NCBI RefSeq assembly: GCF_030864355.1
Contig: NC_083395.1
Location: forward strand, 2,356,001-2,420,000
Source of the DNA: Cutaneotrichosporon cavernicola
Lineage: Eukaryota; Basidiomycota; Tremellomycetes; Trichosporonales; Trichosporonaceae
DNA length: 64,000 nt
Direction of reading: 5' to 3'
Positions 20,045 through 32,300 of this stretch are shown one piece after another. Numbering within the stretch: position 1 is the first letter of the stretch; every line of letters begins with the position of its first letter. The position numbers and the translations under genes are program-made. Below the pieces are notes generated by a model that was not told the DNA's origin, did not search any database, and saw only the letters and a list, made by a program, of their open reading frames with translations.

Positions 20045-23000
20045 CTACATGCGCGTGGGCGCACGCACATCAAAAGCGCCCGTTCCACTCCCGCTCGGCT
20101 TGCCCAGCACAATCTTTGCCGCGGGCGACGTGAGATCGTCAAAGTCTCCGTGTAGCGTCGCGTCAGAGAGGAACGCAACCGTCGTCTCAAAAGACGCCTT
20201 GAGCAGTGGCGAGCTCTTGTGCGAAATACCCGTACGGTTGAACGGGCTGTACCCGCCAGAGTGCGTCATGTAGTCGGCAATAACGGTCAGGTGGCGGTAG
20301 TCGACGTCGATGCCGTACACACCGAAGATGGCCGTCATCTCGTTGATAATTGTCCGGCGGGCTGCCTCGACACCGTACGTCTGGTGGATGGCGTAGACGT
20401 CGTTGCTACCAATCTTGTCCAGGTCGATCAGCTCGTCGGCCAGCGCCCACATGCCGCGGATGTTTGAGCCCTCGGTCGTGAGCGAGCGAGAAAAGACACC
20501 CTTGTCGTCAAAGTTCTTCAGGCAGCGGCCGATGGACGGGATCTCGTGGATCACCGCCTCCCGACACGCCTGCTCGACCAGGTCGACGAGGAGGAGCTTG
20601 GGCGCCTGGCCGGGGAACTGGAGCTCGAACTGCGCGCTCTTGCCCCGCGAGTCAAAGTGGAAGTCGGTCGCGTACTTGCTTGCCCGCTTGAACTGCTCGG
20701 CAAGCACGTCGGCTGCCGCGTCCCATGCGGCCTTGGTAGCAGCGTCATCCTCCTCGTCCTCGTCGTCCGACTCGCTCTCTTGCCCGGCCTCGATAATGTC
20801 CTCGAGGTCCTGGACGCCCGTCTCCTCGTCGTCGTCCTCGTACTCGAGAGCGCGCGCCTGACGGGCCCGCTTGAGCTGCCCAGAGTCCTCGTCGTCGTCG
20901 TCGAGCTCATCGTCTCTTCCCCGCCTGGGCGCCTCTTCAATGTCCGCACCAGCACGCACACGCAGACCCTTGCCCACGGCCTGGTCCTGCTCCTTGGCCT
21001 TGATGGCCGTGCGCAGCTGGTTGACGATCTGGCGCTTGACCCGGTCCGCAAACGACGTGCACAACGAGTCGTGCAGCTGGTCCACCGTGATCTTGTACTC
21101 ATCCGTGTACTCCTCTGGAGGGTAGAAGTCCAGCAGAACAGTGTACCTGCGCACGCGCGAGTTGTTCGCCTCGGCGGTCTTGCCGGACAACCGCTCGGTG
21201 ACCGTGACCTTCTCCACAACCTCGGACAGCGTGAGTCGGCTCACGAGTTTGACAAATGTATCAGCGTCGCCAGCCTCGACGTGCTCGCGCAACGGGAGCG
21301 TCATCGTCGGAGTGGCAGGCTTGCGTGCAGCCGTCATGACGATCTCACGCAGACGGGGGATACCAAGCGTGACGTTGGCAGCACCGTGACCAGCCAAGTG
21401 GAAGGTGTTCAGCGTCATCTGCGTCGACGGCTCGCCGACACCCTGAGACGCCAGCAGGCCGACCGCCTCTCCTGGGTCGACGAGCGAGCGCATGTAGCGC
21501 ACTCTTGCCAGCTGCGTGAACTCGCGCTCGGGAATACGCACAGAGGCGTAAGCAGATGGCGGCGTCTCGCCCTTGCGCGGCTGAATGTACCCGGCCTTGT
21601 TGGACGCAATGTACTCGTTCACGTTGCGTGCGTACGCCTCGGACATGGAGCCCAGGTAACGGCTCGGCTGGTAGATGCTCATGGCAGGTTCGTACTTGGC
21701 GGGCTTCTTGAGCGCCTTCTTGCTCCAGTCGATCGCCTCGCTGTCGTCGACCTTGCCGGCAATTGCGCTCGGGTCGTACTTGTTAAGCAGTGAGTCGTGG
21801 TTCCGCGCCGCAAAGTCAAACTTGGTCAAGTGTCTTGACTTGGTCACGTCGATCGCGTCGTCGCCATAGAGGAACTGAAGGACGGACGAGTCCGAGTCGC
21901 GCACCGTGTGGTCGTAGTGCACCTTGACGCCCTCGAGGTGCTTAATCAGACAGCGCTGGAGATATCCCGAACGCGCAGTCTTGACGGCCGTGTCGATAAG
22001 ACCCTCGCGACCAGCCATGCAGTGGAAGTAGTACTCCTGCGGGCGGACGCCTGTCAAGAAACGGTTCGCGACGTAGCCACCCGCACGCGCCGAGGTGTCG
22101 TAGGCCTTGAACGCCGGCAGCGTCTTGCCCGACACCATGGTCGGTACACGGCGTCCCTCGAGCGCCTGCTGACCGAGCAACGTCGAGATCTGCGACGCGT
22201 TGACCTTGGAACCCTTGGCACCTGAGATTGTCATGGTCTGCATGTTGTTGTCGGGGAAGGGCCGGATGAGGTGGGCAGGGAGCACGTCGTTGTTGATCTT
22301 GGACGTCGTCTTGTTGAACTTTTGCTGCATCACGCCGTCGTAGCCCGCCATAAGCGAGTCGTCGTGCAGAATGCCCTCGAGGCGCATCTTGAGGTTGGCC
22401 TGCGCGGCCGGGTCGTCGGGGCTCGAGCCCTCGGGGAGACCGACGTACTTCATCGCCGTGTACACGCCGTCCTCCTTGGCGGCGTCGAGGATCTCCCTGC
22501 GGAGCTTCTCGCCCTCGTCCGTGAGGATCAGGTCGTCCATACGACACGTGAACGCCGTGTGCTGCAAGTACTTTGTGAGCGCGCGCGAGAGGACTGCCAG
22601 CAACCTGTTGGCAATGTATGGCCCATACAGCTCGTGTACCGAGTGTACGAGACCGTACGACGAAGCGCCGTACTGCGACTTGTCGAGGATACCGACGAGG
22701 AGGTGGCCGTCGACAAAGATGACCTGCTCCTCGGACATGTCCTTGTCCTTGGAGTCGTCACGCTTCCACAAGCTGTTGGCAATCTTGTTCTGGGAAATGA
22801 GGTTGAGGCCCTTGGCGTTGTCGGGGGTGAGGTTGAGCATGATGGTCGAGAAGATCTGCTTGCCGGTCCACATGGGGCGGGGTTTGAAGATGGCGGGGGG
22901 AAGGGTACGGATACGGCCACCACCAGTGTAGTTGTCCTCGGTGCGGAGCGCACCGTAGATGAGCTGGTAGTACTGATCGCGCGTAAAGAACGTCGACTTG

Positions 23001-25264
23001 TTGCACATCCACACTCCAGCGACGACGTGGTCCTGAATCAGACCACGGAGGGGGTTACCGGATGTCGGGACGAGGTACTGGTTGTCGGTGTTGGCGAGCA
23101 TCTGGGCCTCGGCACGCGCAATCTCGTTCTGCGGGAAGTGGATGTTCATCTCGTCTCCGTCAAAGTCGGCATTGTACGAGTTGCAGTTGGCGTAGTGCAT
23201 GCGGATCGTCTTCTCGCCGTGCAGCACCTTGACGCGGTGGCACATCATCGACGGCTTGTGCAGCGTCGGCTGACGGTTGAGGATGACAATGTCTCCGTCG
23301 CGGATGTGGCGGTAGACCTTTTTGTTGCGGGGGGGGATCGACGTGCTGCTGCCGCCGGCAAACTGGTCATTCTGCGGGGTAAGGAGCTGGTTGGCAATAG
23401 CTTCGCGCTGCTCCGGCGACATCCTGTCAAGCGACACCTGCGTGCCGTCCTCGTTCTGCACGATTGTCGCGCCGGGGTGAACCTTGGGCCCGTTGATGAC
23501 TAGGCGGCGCATCTCGTGAACGTTCTGCGGCGTCACGGGCTCGGGGTACGTGAGTTTCTTGGCGAACACTGGTGGGATGCCGATTTCGTCGGTCTCGATG
23601 TTGATGTCAGGAGAGATAACCGAACGCGCAGCGTAGTTGACACGCTTGCCCATCATGTGCTTCCGGAATAGACCCTCCTTCTTCTCGAGCAGCTGCTTGA
23701 TGCCAGGTGGCGGGAGCTTGCCCTGCGCCATAACCTTGGGGTTTTTGGTACTGTCGATCAAGCTGTTGACGTTGTGCTGTAGGGAGATGAGGGACTCGAG
23801 GAGCAACGCGAACGAGCGGGTCTCGTCAAAGGCCTTGAGCTTCTCGGCGAGCTCAGGCGACTTGTCGAGCCGCTTAAAGTCACGCAGCGTCTGGCTGAGT
23901 GTCTGCACACGCTCGCATGTGGTGATGAGCTCAGCGAGGAGCGTGTTCTGCGCGTTCTCGAAGAGGTCGTCGCCCATCATCGATGCAGGGCGGAAGCGCG
24001 TCGGGGTGACTGGCACGACGTCCATGAAGAACATGTCCGCGACAGGAGCGGGGTTGGCGTGTGCACGAGCTGAGGGCGTGCCGTGGCGGCCATAGATAAG
24101 CATGCAGATCTCCGATTCGAGCTGGAACAGTCGCCTAAGGTGTCCGCGGACCTCGGCGGCGGCCATGACGCGCTCGTTGCGTCCGCGAGAGCCCTTGACC
24201 TGGCCCGAGGCAGTGCGCGCGATGCCGTCGTCGTCGAGACCTTCGTCAACCTGGTCCTCAGACTCTTCGGACTCGTCTTCGTCATCGACGTCCATCTCGT
24301 CCTCGCTCCCACTGCTGCCAGAAGCCGAGCTCGCTTCGATGCCCTCGTCGACGTCCATCGCGTCGCTCTTCTTCTTCTTGTTGACGAGCGAGCGGCCGTT
24401 GACGCCAAACGAAGCCGACGGCTTCTTGAGGTTGAGAACCGCGTTCGCCTGCTTCTGCTTTGGCGTGAGGTCGTACTCGACAATCTTGATCGCCTTCTCC
24501 TTGCGGAACGTGTTGCCGTAAGCCTGGCAGTGCGAGCAGCGGTTCCAGATCTTCTTGCCAAACTCCTGCAGAACACGACGACGCTCCTCGTACACCAGTC
24601 CATCCTTGTACGCGTCGCGCTCGTTCTTCTTCTTCTTGTGCTTGATCACCTGCTTGACGTACGTCTCGATGCGGAGGATGAACTCGGCAGCACTCTCGGC
24701 GCTCACGTCCGCGTCCGCGTCCTCGTCGGTCGGGTCCCCATCCTCTGCTTGTTTTGACGCACTAGCAGACGGGGCAAGGTGCACAACGTAGTGTGCCTCC
24801 TCGAGGCATCCAGCGTCGAGCAGGCGCAGGCGCGCGACGTACCGCTTCAGCTGAAGGTCAGTGACTGGCGGGGTGACTACCTCACGATGATCTCGGGCAT
24901 CTTAAAGTGGTGGCAATACAGGCAGACGCCTCGGAGCAGCTGATAGCACTGGTTCATGAAGAGTGGGTGGAACACGGGCGTTGGCAGCTCGATGTGTCCG
25001 TAGTGTCCCGGGCAGTCAAAGTACGACAGCTTGCAAGACTCGCAACTGTTGTCAGCTGACTCGGCTCAGGTCAACTCACATGTCGCCCTTCTTCATTGGG
25101 CCGAGCTTGGGGTCGTACAGACCGCCGCGTGTGGGCATGTTGAGGTTGTCGAGGAGGATGGGGTTCTCGACACGCTGGACCGAGATGGAGCGGATGTCCT
25201 CGGATGACAGGAACGAGAAGGAGAGGGAGGTGACCTCCGAATGGAGGGGGTGTGCAATGTCCAT
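20045..25264 (-). CDS. RPA190: DNA-directed RNA polymerase I largest subunit (A190)
   Basis: Exons are 25264-25080, 25045-24886 and 24850-20045, with introns of 34 and 35 nt; the product is 1716 aa, close to yeast A190 (1664 aa). The N-terminal clamp zinc site is assembled by splicing: GDICESCKLSYFDCPGHYGHIELP, then CLYCHHFK. The catalytic loop NADFDGDEMN carries the three Asp that hold the active-site magnesium. Further on are the trigger-loop area (LLASQGVGEPSTQMTLNTFH) and an acidic insertion (EEDDAATKAAWDAAADVLAE region) typical of Pol I. The C-terminus (FNRTGISHKSSPLLKASFETT) is the jaw/cleft end. It transcribes 35S rRNA in the nucleolus. The start at 25264 (MDIAHPLHSEVTSLSFSFLS) matches the family start. 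Confidence 0.96.
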
Positions 25265-25776
25265 GATGAAAGAGGACTTTTTATGGGCGGTGGGCGATGC
25301 GATGCGAAGAGAGTTGCACGCCCGCCCAGTGTTGTTGAAGGCGGATGAGGTAGTGTCAAAGGGTCAAGTGTTGGTGAGCTACAATCCAGAGAACTGTGAC
25401 CCACACTCTGGTTGCTGAACATTTTGATGAGACAACGGGATCAATTATTGGAGACCCCGGATATAGGCCACATGGTTGTTTAGAGAAGGTGAACAGGGTA
25501 TTAAGGCGGAATCAGAATGCTAATGAGAGATTAGGTTTGAAGCAACAAGCAACAAAACATTGGCCCATCACATAGAATGGAGAGAGAGCGGGCAACCCCC
25601 ACCCCCCCCGGTTAACGTTTGCCGTTTGCCGTGATAGCTAACATCTTGATTCTCTCACCATCCTATCAATCCTCTGATCTGATCCTTCTCCTTCTCCTCC
25701 ACTATCCTCTCTCCTTCACACTCTCTACCATCTCCTTTGGGTTCTCTGTCTTCCTTTTATCCAACGCTCATTCACC
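25265..25776. other. Divergent promoter RPA190 / ATG37-like
   Basis: About 510 bp between divergent starts, including a CT-rich stretch at 25665-25745 that is probably the leader of the plus-strand gene. No other gene seen. Confidence 0.5.
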
Positions 25777-27622
25777 ATGGCGGGACTAGCGCCATTAGAC
25801 GCGTAAATCTCGTCCCCCCTATCGCGCTAACAATCACAGGCAGTTCCACCGCGCCGTCGACCTCGTGCAGAGGTACACGTCAGCTCACGCGTAGACTGAC
25901 CCCAGCCTCCCCAAAAGTGGGCCAGTGCAGACGAGCTACGAAGAAAAGCTGCAGCTCTACTCGCTGTATAAGCAGGGTATGTCCGCGAAAAGGAACTCGG
26001 CAGTGGTGGGCGACGCGTCTGTGCGCCCATACCCGTGCCCCAGGAATGACGCTGATGCCAGCGACGGACGGCGACAACGCGGCACCCAGGCCCGGTATGC
26101 TCGACATGCTTGGTCGGGCCAAGTGGTGAGTCGAACTGGCCTTATCACCTGACGATAGGGACTCGTGGGCAAAGCAGAAGGGCCTTTCAAAGCGCGACGC
26201 AAAGGCGCTCTATGTCGGCGCGTTGTTAAAGGTGGGTAGAGTGTCGTTGAGAGGACCGCCGTTGTCGCTCTCATCGTCGGTGCCAGCCATGTTGCGGCAT
26301 GATCGTCGCTCGCGTGACACTACCACCGTCTCCACTAATGGTGGGCCTGGAGTTGCGTTCAACCAGTCACCACCTCACACGCGTCGTTCCTTCTCTAACC
26401 ACAGATTCTGCAACGATTCGAGGACCGCGACCCAGACGCACGCGCGTGGACCCGCGAACTCGAAGCAATGGGGCCTCTCCCGCGCGCGCAATCGCCCGCG
26501 TCTTCCGAGAGCAGCTTCCACTCATCCCGCGCTTCGCCGCCTCCAGACACCAGTCCAACGGCGTACTATCCCCCTCCTGATCCGGCGCTGCCCGCGCCCG
26601 ACGTAGCGCCGAACATAATACCCCCCAGTGCCCTAACGCCTTCTCATCGCTCCCTCGTAAACCTCCCGCCCACGACATACCCGTACTCTGATACGGGCAA
26701 CGCAGCTCCGCTTGCGCCGAGCATCAACTCGCGCCCGCAGAGCCTGTTCGGCGGCTCGGTGCCTGACCGCGACCATCTCGCGGCCCTGCGCGCGCGCCGT
26801 CAGACTGCGCCCGTCGTAGGGATGGGAGGGCTAGGATACGTTCCCGAGAGTCCTGCAGGTCAATCGCAACCCCTCCCCCAGCAGCAGCAACAACTCCAAC
26901 CTCCTTCGAGACCGACATCGCGCCAGCCTTATATACCGATTGCCCCGCCACCGTTCGGACCATACGTGCCCCAGCGTTTCCCCTCTGTTCCTCCCGGCGG
27001 GAATGCGCCGTACGTGAGAGACTTCGGGACGCCAGACATCCCCTTGGCGGGAATGACGGGAATGCCCAACCTAGCCGGACAGAGCCCATACCACCCCAGT
27101 CCATTTGCGCGCCCAGCGAGCGCAAGTACGTTCAGCGGGCAACCGCTCAACCTTCCCGCGACGCTGCAGCAGATCCACACGTCTCTGCAAGCGCTACACG
27201 AACGCCTTTCCACGTTGGAGCGGACCCAATCCGCCCTTCTGCGGCGGGAAGAGAGGCGCGATTCACGTGGATGGTGGCCCTTCTCTTTCAGTGGAGAGGA
27301 AGAGGCGCTTGACGATGCCGAGATTGCTGCCGAGCCACAGACAAGTGAATGGGAGCAGTACGACGAGAACCGGCGGCAGTGGGCCCCATACTCGCCCCAC
27401 AGCCATAGCACGACCATCCGCCTGCGTAAGAAGAAGGGGTTGACGGCACGGGTTGCATGGGCACTGATCACGGCTGTACGCCGCGCCGTCATTGGCGTCG
27501 GCGCTGCTGTGCTCGTTGGCAGTATTGCGCTCATGTTTGTCACGCCGCGATGGCGGCGGACGCTGCAGAATGCGCTGCGACGCACACGGTTGCGCGTGGC
27601 GCGTGCGCTGGCCGACCATTAG
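25777..27622 (+). CDS. ATG37: Acyl-CoA-binding protein with coiled coil and C-terminal membrane anchor (ATG37/ACBD5-like)
   Basis: Exons are 25777-25802, 25840-25872, 25906-25976, 26062-26125, 26159-26231 and 26405-27622; five introns (37, 33, 85, 33, 173 nt) all fit phase. The product is 494 aa. Residues ~1-110 form an acyl-CoA-binding domain: FHRAVDLVQSLPKSGPVQTSYEE, LQLYSLYKQATDGD, RPGMLDMLGRAKWDSWAKQKGLSK and AKALYVGALLKIL. A disordered Pro/Gln-rich linker follows, then a predicted coiled coil (~339-372, LQQIHTSLQALHERLSTLER), and one membrane span near 450-469 (AVIGVGAAVLVGSIALMFV) with a basic tail. This layout is that of Atg37/ACBD5, peroxisomal tail-anchored proteins acting in pexophagy and peroxisome contacts. 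The peroxisomal role is inferred from architecture only; another ACBD class remains possible. Confidence 0.85.
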
Positions 27623-27956
27623 AGGAGATTGGGCGTAGATGCATAGGACGGTAGATGGCAGCATGTAGTTTGAATACCATTTCCAGAACACAGGCGGCTT
27701 GCATGCCCGCGCCAACACGCCAACAGACGGTCCGGCTATCTTGATAGTGGGCCGACAGCCGGTCGTCTGACGTCTGACCGGAATGAGCGCTCAAGTTAGG
27801 CTCCAACTCGATGGAAGGGCCTGCTCATTTATCTGCTCAGCCGTCTCGTTAGACTACATTATGCATGCGTTCGCTGCGGATAGCGGCCGAGACCCATACA
27901 AGTACACGAGAACCGTGGCTACAGATGCCCGGCATCCACCATGCCCTCTCCCACGC
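27623..27956. other. Intergenic, convergent 3' ends
   Basis: About 330 bp between the stops of the ATG37-like gene and SEC22. Nothing recognisable. Confidence 0.5.
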
Positions 27957-29101
27957 TCACCAGAACCGCCACCAGATGAACAGGAGGAAGAAGAAGGCGA
28001 TACCACCCACTGGCGCCCATTTGCGGATCAGTGCGTCAATGTTGATCTGCCGCGCAGCCTTGCGATACTTTGCCGACTCGGACCGGAGCGACGTCGACAG
28101 GTGCGACATGCCTGGTGTAAGCGATGGCGTGGGTGCAACAAGATTGGAAATGTCAACTCACGATCCAAGCTGTCGCCGCGCCACAGCAGGTCCTCCATGT
28201 TCTTGGTCATGATGCGGGTCACGTCGCGCAAGTTCTCGTTGAGCTGGTCAAGCTGTGTCGTCGGTCCTGTTGCCTGTCCGCCGTGCGTCAAGCTCCGCGA
28301 GTCGCGGTACAGGCGTGTCGTCTTTGAGATAAACGTGTCTGGTGTCAGCTGGGGCTTTGGGCACGATAGGAGAAGCAACCCCGGGTTGAGACAATGCTCC
28401 CATCTCGACTCACCAAAGCCCATAAACGCATACGGCCGAGTCACACTCTCAACCTTGTCGCCATACGAGCGCGAGAATTCCTTGCTCAACTCGTCGAGGT
28501 AGCTAAACGCCAACTTGCGCGGGTAAGATCCCTCGCAGATGCACATGTATATGACTGGTCCGACGATGAGGTAGCTGGCGAGTCAGCAGCTGTGGAGTTG
28601 GGTCTGCAGCTGGTTCGGGGCCCATCAGCTGCTTCATTCAATTAATCGAATCTGCAGCACTCCACTTGTTGAAACGCCCCCCAGCTTCACTCACTGCAGC
28701 GTATAGTCACCGCTCTCGATCGAGCACGCAGGCTCAGAGTTGGGCGTGAGGCGCCGGAAGACGAGCTTGCTCTGCTGCTTGTACTCTGTGAGGGCCTTCT
28801 CGGTCTAGCGTTAGTGCTAATGCGCGGAATGAGATGGCGAAGGTGGGACAGCTAAAGAGCAAAGGAAGACAGCAGGATCTGGCGTCGCCAACTGTACGTT
28901 GTTCCGCAGCTGGATATGATGTCCAGCTCTGCACGCACGTCTTGTCACCCATTACCTTCCCTTGCCACCTTGCAACCTTCGCTCGCCACCTTCTTCGGTG
29001 CCCTGTGACCTCGAGCCCGCACGACTTACCGTCTCGTCGTCGACGCTCGCGGCGAGGGGGAGGCCGTCGCTGACGCGGAAGATTGTAGTTGAGCGAACCA
29101 T
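27957..29101 (-). CDS. SEC22: R-SNARE SEC22
   Basis: Exons are 29101-29030, 28804-28695, 28574-28414, 28338-28162 and 28111-27957, encoding 224 aa (yeast Sec22 is 214). The N-terminal longin domain starts MVRSTTIFRVSDGLPLAASVDDE and includes YTLHYLIVGPVIYMCICEGSYPRKLAFSYLDEL. The SNARE motif runs from about residue 135 (QLDQLNENLRDVTRIMTKN) with the zero-layer Arg in LLWRGDSLD near residue 168. One C-terminal membrane anchor (GGIAFFFLLFIWWRFW) closes the protein. Sec22 works in fusion between ER and Golgi. Introns are 225, 120, 75 and 50 nt, none of the micro class, unlike the neighbours. The gene is transcribed in tandem after RAX2. Confidence 0.96.
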
Positions 29102-29383
29102 GCTGAAATGAGAGTGGAAAATGAGAGAATGCGAGATACAAAGTGTTGATGTCGAGCTGGCGACTGGAGCGTGAGCGTTTCGTCACCACCGCGACAACCT
29201 CCACGCAAACAGACATCAATTTGCTTCCGCCCCCTATCTCAATGTCGGGCTGGATCACCCAGGAAGGCCGCATAACATGCAGAATAATAGAACATGAACT
29301 AGATGTATCAATTATAACAGCAATCCAGCGAGCTGGGTGCTGAACATGGCTGTCTATGAACCAAAAGAATGTCCGGGGTATAA

Positions 29384-32300
29384 TCACAACACTGACGTTA
29401 GCTGCGTCTCAAGTCCGAGGCACGCAAGACTCACCGTACGTCGCAGGCACAACACCTTGTCGTCCGGTTGCCGGGTCGCGCGCGTACCACCACTCGTCGC
29501 TCTGCTCGTCGTCGAGAACAATGACGCGCTGTCCCGCCTTCATGGACAGTTCGCCCGACTGCAACTCTGGGCCGCAGAAGTCGTACCTCATCACCGTCTC
29601 GCGTCCCTCGTCACTCCCCTCCCACGAGCCAGCCGCGCCATACTCCTCCGCTTCCACAGGTTGGCTGTACTCGACCGCGTCGAGGTAGTGGCTGTCAGAC
29701 GACTCGGCCGCGCGGTGCTGGGCGTACGCTCCGGCGCCCACACCCGCCGCACCTGCCGCAGCCATCGCCGCGCCAGGGTGGTGGCCAGGCGCATACTGCG
29801 CTGGGGCGAAGCTCTGCTCGAGGGCAGTCTGGACGTGCGAGTGGATGAGGTTGTGCGTGGATGACACCTCGCTGCGCGCCTCGTCCTTCTCATACATGTC
29901 CTGTGCCGGCCGGCGCTTGCGGTCCTGACGCCGGAAGCAGAACGCCACGAGCAGGATGAGGAGGACTATCAGGAGGATAAGGCCGGTCGCAATCGCCATG
30001 GCGACAAGAACGACGAGACCGCGCGCGAGGTAGGGGTGGCTGGAGAGAGAAAAGCTAAAGTTCGACTCGGACCAAAAGAGCGAGGAGCCGGTGCCCATGT
30101 CACCCGTCGGGCTCGAACCCACAAGGTAAGGGTACCACTGACTGCCGTCATAGAGGGCTGAAGACACGTTGCCCTGGCCAGCGAGGAAGACGTTGCCGGT
30201 CGCCATGAGCATACGGTTGTTCTCGATGCTGCCACGGGCCGTGTGCTCCTTGGAGAGCGGAACGAAGGCCAGGTTCTCGATGGAAGTGCCGTCCATCAGG
30301 AGAGACGAGTTCTGCTCGGTCCACGCCCCGCCGTTCCAGTGCTGCAGGTAGGGCTTCGCGGTGGAAGCGTCGAAACCGGCCGCAAAGATGTTGGACGCGT
30401 TATGGTCGTTCATCACGATCGACTGGACCGGGCCAGGCAGCCCGTCAAGGGGCTCCCACGCTCCGTTCGCACCACTGTCGTTGAACGTGTAGCGGGCAGC
30501 GTAAACGTTCTTGCCGCCAATGACGAAGGAGCCACCGGCAACGAGCGTGCTGTTGTTGTTAAAAGCCAGAGACTTGACCTCACCGGCGGAAGGAGCGTTG
30601 TTGCCCACTCTCGTCCACTGTGTCTTCGCAGCGTTCCACTGGCAGATAACGGGGCACGGCAGGTCGCCGGCCTGCGCAAAGTTACCGCCGACAATAATAA
30701 TGTCAGCGCCAATTTGAGCCTTGATCGCGTTGACGTTGACAGTCGTGTTCGAGCCGGCAGACAAGGTGGGAGGCATCGGCTCCTTCCACGAGTTGGTCTT
30801 CAGATTGAGGGCGAGGAATGAGCTGCCCTTGCCAGTCACGCTCACACCAGAGCCGCCAATGTAGAGCATGTCTTTGTGGACCTCAAGAGCACGGACGACA
30901 CCGGACACAGGGTTGGGCGGCCCAGTGAGAGCACCGTTAGACTGGAAGGCAACGCCAGAGATGAGGTTGTCACCGGTGCCCTGAGAGAAATTGCCACCCA
31001 TGATGGTGACCATGGTGTTGGCATTGGACGAGTTCGTCCAGTAGGTTCCGGCAAGGCTGGCCGGCGCAACGACGGGTTCCTCCGAGTAAGGAGCCGCCTG
31101 CGCCGCAGCCTGGCGTTCGACAAGGCCCTGGTGGATGCGTGAGAGCCAGCGAGCAGTTAGCGAGCGTCTGGTGGGGTTTGTGGGAGCAGGAGCCGAGCCC
31201 TGGTTGGAGAACGCAACACCCTCGAGGTTGGAGATATGACCGATGCCATCCTTGCTTGAGAGCGAGGCGACGCCGTTAACAGCGTTTCGCGAGGCTCCGC
31301 GGATGCGGCCACCGAAGTAGGCGTTGGTATCTGTACCGGCCGCCGCTGTCGCAGTGCCGTACACGATACCGCTGTTGAACCACTTGGATGTCGACGTGTT
31401 GTAGAGAGCGTAACCGCCGGTTGGCGTGCTTCCGTTGGATGCAAGCACGTTGCTGAAGTTGCCAACGATCAGAAGCCCGTCCTTGAACGGGACAATGTCG
31501 GTAACAGGACCATCGACACCCTCTTCGACGGCCTCCCACTTCTTGCCTCCAACGTCGTAGCGAGCAAGTCTGTTGAGTTGGTCGCCGCCATTGACCGTGC
31601 TCGTGAATTGGCCGCCAACATAGACGTACTGGCCGACAGTGACAGCAGCGGCCACTGCGCCGTTGAGACCCTGCCCAGCGAGAGGGGTGATGATTCCAGA
31701 GTCCTTGTCCACAGACGCGATGTTGGACCAGTCGCGCGTCTTGAAGGAGCCACCGACGAGGACAAGGTTGTCGGCAGGCACGATCGTAGTGACCTGGAAG
31801 TCCCTGGCAGCAGTCTGGTTGTTGTTCACGTCAAGAGAGAAACCAAGGCGAGTGACGCCGGTCTCGGTCTGATTCGGGAGGAGCGCATTAATGGCGTTGA
31901 GGTTCCGAGAGGAGCGGACATACTCATAAACACCAAACGCCGTGCGCACACCAGAGGACGTTGGAGCGGGGATGATTGAGCCAGATGAGGTCACGCTGGA
32001 GGCCGAGGACGCCAGAGTCGCAGTTGGTGTGATAATAACCGTGCTGCCGCCAATCACAGTCGTCAGAGGCTGGGTGCCAGTAGGTGTGACGACGACCGTG
32101 CTCTGACCGACGACAGTGGTGACGGGTGCAGGAGCACCAGTCTGGGAACCGCTGGCTCCACCACTAACGCTGGACGATGAGCCTGGGGAAGACTCCTGCC
32201 CAGTGCTCAGTCCGGTCAGCTGCATCTGCACGCCTGCGGCAACGACGACGTAGTTTGACGAGCCTACCTTCGCAGGGTCATTGGGAAGAGCGACGCGGAT

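Noticed and set aside
20546..23503. Long plus-strand open frames opposite RPA190 (20546-21793, 22271-23503)
   Set aside because: They arise from the high GC content at third positions of the real minus-strand gene. Their products (Leu/Val/Arg-rich) match no family.
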